The notes beneath the pieces were generated by a model that searched no databases, was not told where the DNA came from, and worked only from the letters and a program-made list of their open reading frames with translations. 6,868 nt of DNA from Pseudomonadota bacterium (GTDB lineage Bacteria; Pseudomonadota; Gammaproteobacteria; Legionellales; Legionellaceae). Below, piece after piece: positions 5,439-6,868 of this stretch; position 1 is the first letter of the stretch, and every line of letters begins with the position of its first letter. The DNA lies in contig JAKBCM010000075.1 of assembly GCA_021807845.1 (NCBI GenBank), positions 1 to 6,868 of the forward strand, in the 5' to 3' direction. Position numbers and translations under genes: made by a program.

Positions 5439-6545
5439 CTATTCAGCAGAAGATATGGTTAAATCATCTCTATCCTTTAACCCACCTTCTTCGGACAAGC
5501 GGATCTTTAAACCAACATTATTTTTAGAATCTGCATACTGAATCGCATTTTCTTTACTGATTTTTTTGGTCTGATATAAACGAAACAAAGCTTGATCAAA
5601 TGTTTGCATCCCTTGCTCGGTACTTCTTTCCATCACATCTTTGATTTCTTCGATCTTTCCTTTTTCAATGAGATCAGCAACATAAGGAGAATTGAGTAGA
5701 ATCTCCACCGCAGGAATTCGTTGATTATCTAAACTAGGAATCAGACGTAATGAAATGATGGCTTTTAAATTTAACGATAAATCAAGCAACAATTGCTGTC
5801 TTGCATCTTCTGGGAAAAAATTAATCACCCTATCCATCGTCTGATTTGCATTATTGGCGTGCAACGTCGACAAACATAAATGTCCTGTTTCGGCATAAGC
5901 GATTGCATGTTTCATGTTGCTTCTATCCCGAATTTCCCCAATCAAAATCACATCAGGTGCTTCACGCATCGCATTTTTTAAAGCATTATCATAACTTTGA
6001 GTATCAATGCCCACTTCACGTTGATCGACAATCGACTTTTTATGGCAATGCAAATATTCTATCGGATCTTCAATGGTTAAAATATGGCCACTGTAATTTT
6101 GATTACGATAATCTATCATCGCTGCCAAACTCGTTGATTTTCCAGAGCTTGTCGCTCCGACCACCAAGACTAATCCCCGCTTTTCCATCACAATGCTCTG
6201 TAAAATGGGCGGTAAATGCAATTGTTCAAGGGATGGAATAATGCCTTTGATATAGCGAATCACAATAGCGACTTCACCTCGTTGGCGGTAAAGATTAATG
6301 CGATATCGACCCACTCCTTCCACAGAAACAGCCATATTCAATTCCATACACTCTTCGAATTCTACTTGTTGCGCATCATTGGTAATTGATTTCGCAATTT
6401 CTATCAATTGTTGAGAAGTTAGTGCATTCTTTCCAATAGGAGAGGTGATCCCTTCGATTTTGATGTGTGGAGGCGCCCCTACACTAAAAAACATATCAGA
6501 AGCACCTTTATCAACCATGATCTTAAAAAATGGAATAATATCCAT
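5439..6545 (-). CDS. pilU: Type IV pilus retraction ATPase PilU
   Basis: A 368-residue cytoplasmic hexameric ATPase that assists PilT in pulling back type IV pili, used for twitching, DNA uptake and surface attachment. The N-terminal PAS-like domain starts with the typical (M)xxxFFKIMVDKGASDMFFSVG. The ATPase core follows: Walker A GATSSGKST (130-138, K136), Asp box ILTIEDPIEY (155-164), Walker B VILIGEIRD (199-207, E204) and His box TGHLCLSTLHANNANQ (220-235, H222 and H229). The PilU type, not PilT, is shown by KRGLVLVVGAT, HKKSIVDQREVGID, the ETGHLCLSTLHANNANQTMDRVINFFP region and ERSTEQGMQTFDQALFRLY (306-324), which takes the place of the PilT AIRNLIRE motif. Length is close to the usual 370-385. 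The ATG at 6545 has AGGT (6556-6553) 7 nt upstream. In many gammaproteobacteria pilU sits beside pilT; here it is followed by the ankyrin gene and preceded by a divergent gene, so it has been separated from pilT or pilT lies elsewhere. Confidence 0.95.
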   Translation of the reverse strand: MDIIPFFKIMVDKGASDMFFSVGAPPHIKIEGITSPIGKNALTSQQLIEIAKSITNDAQQVEFEECMELNMAVSVEGVGRYRINLYRQRGEVAIVIRYIKGIIPSLEQLHLPPILQSIVMEKRGLVLVVGATSSGKSTSLAAMIDYRNQNYSGHILTIEDPIEYLHCHKKSIVDQREVGIDTQSYDNALKNAMREAPDVILIGEIRDRSNMKHAIAYAETGHLCLSTLHANNANQTMDRVINFFPEDARQQLLLDLSLNLKAIISLRLIPSLDNQRIPAVEILLNSPYVADLIEKGKIEEIKDVMERSTEQGMQTFDQALFRLYQTKKISKENAIQYADSKNNVGLKIRLSEEGGLKDRDDLTISSAE

Positions 6546-6603
6546 GCCTGGTACCTATTGAATCTCTCTAAAATAAGTTTAGACTGAAGAAAACTTTCTA
6601 GCG

Positions 6604-6627
6604 AATTTTAAATTATGTTCTAAAATT
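6604..6627. promoter_or_regulatory. Inverted repeat in the divergent intergenic region, possible operator
   Basis: AATTTTA at 6604-6610 and TAAAATT at 6621-6627 form 7-bp inverted arms separated by 10 nt, between pilU (minus) and the plus-strand gene starting at 6661. The right arm contains TAAAAT, a -10 candidate for the plus-strand gene, though no -35 was found. A second, shorter palindrome, AGAAA-AC-TTTCT, lies at 6588-6599 nearer to pilU. The arms are A/T only, so chance is a real possibility. Confidence 0.25.
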
Positions 6628-6660
6628 AAACTAAAGAAAGAAGGAATGCGAGGGAATAGC

Positions 6661-6868
6661 ATGAAAACAAAAGATACCGCATTAACCATATCGAACCCAC
6701 GTTTGCTATCAGCAGTCTACTTTAGCTTGCTATCCATCATCGTTACCATAGCACTTGATACCTTTTTTTATACGCTCGGAGTAGAGCGTTTACTTCCCAT
6801 TTTTAACGAAATTGTCCTTGCTGTTGTGATATCTGCCATTTTTGGAGCTCTTTTTGGCGGCGGAATCA
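6661..6868 (+). CDS. Unrecognised membrane protein, N-terminal fragment
   Basis: An open frame of 69 codons runs from the ATG at 6661 off the right edge of the window. AGGGA at 6651-6655, spaced 5 nt, is a good ribosome-binding site; an in-frame ATG at 6646 has its purine box too close. After a short polar N-terminus (MKTKDTALTISNPR) there are two hydrophobic segments, about residues 15-36 (LLSAVYFSLLSIIVTIALDTFF) read as one transmembrane helix and about 47-68 (IFNEIVLAVVISAIFGALFGGG) as a second, joined by a short loop YTLGVERLLP. The Gly-rich end of the second segment suggests tight helix packing or a turn. I do not recognise the family. It is divergent from pilU, with 115 nt between the two starts. 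The frame continues without a stop, so it is very probably a real gene, but its job cannot be told from this part. Confidence 0.75.
   Translation, partial: MKTKDTALTISNPRLLSAVYFSLLSIIVTIALDTFFYTLGVERLLPIFNEIVLAVVISAIFGALFGGGI

Noticed and set aside
5846..6241. Plus-strand open frame of 131 codons inside pilU
   Set aside because: It lies wholly opposite the conserved ATPase core of pilU and its translation is a low-quality mix typical of an antisense shadow.
5439..6545. Calling this gene pilT, or a type II secretion/GspE-type ATPase
   Set aside because: The sequence lacks the PilT AIRNLIRE motif and has PilU-type HANNANQ and ERSTEQGMQTFDQAL segments. It also lacks the large N-terminal domain and the four-cysteine zinc site of GspE/PilB.

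Overview
The window looks like chromosomal DNA of a gammaproteobacterium, most likely of the order Legionellales. It is AT-rich by eye. It combines a typical gammaproteobacterial PilU ATPase, a small phasin, an RND efflux operon, and a large protein carrying a kinase-like core, degenerate ankyrin repeats and a glutamate-rich C-terminus. That last combination resembles Dot/Icm (type IVB) effectors of Legionella-like bacteria. The placement is inferred from protein character, not from a database search.

Layout. Positions 1-2797 hold a tripartite RND efflux operon read on the minus strand, in the order outer-membrane channel (1244-2797), membrane-fusion adaptor (81-1238), inner-membrane pump (only its first 28 codons, 1-84). 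The junctions are tight: 5 nt between the first two genes, with the ribosome-binding site lying across the stop codon, and a 4-nt ATGA overlap between the last two. Positions 2798-3001 are a non-coding stretch with a hairpin behind the phasin gene and weak promoter/operator-like sequence ahead of the efflux operon. A 96-residue phasin-family protein follows (3002-3292, minus) with its own well-formed sigma70-type promoter. Next come the ankyrin/kinase-like protein (3436-5376, minus) and pilU (5439-6545, minus), separated by 62 nt. A divergent plus-strand gene begins at 6661 and runs off the window; it encodes an unrecognised membrane protein.

How the genes work together. The three efflux genes encode one envelope-spanning machine. 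PilU powers type IV pilus retraction as the partner of PilT, which is not in the window. The 646-residue protein is the most interesting gene: its first 210 residues hold a full set of candidate catalytic residues for a protein-kinase-like/lipid-kinase-like fold (K47, E58, D178-x-H-x-x-N183, D203). This is followed by ankyrin-like repeats and a tail with a CCxxxxxC cluster and an acidic E-rich block, so it is best read as a candidate secreted kinase-like effector. No RNA genes, mobile elements, CRISPR arrays or prophage sequence were seen. No gene-free stretch exceeds 300 bases.
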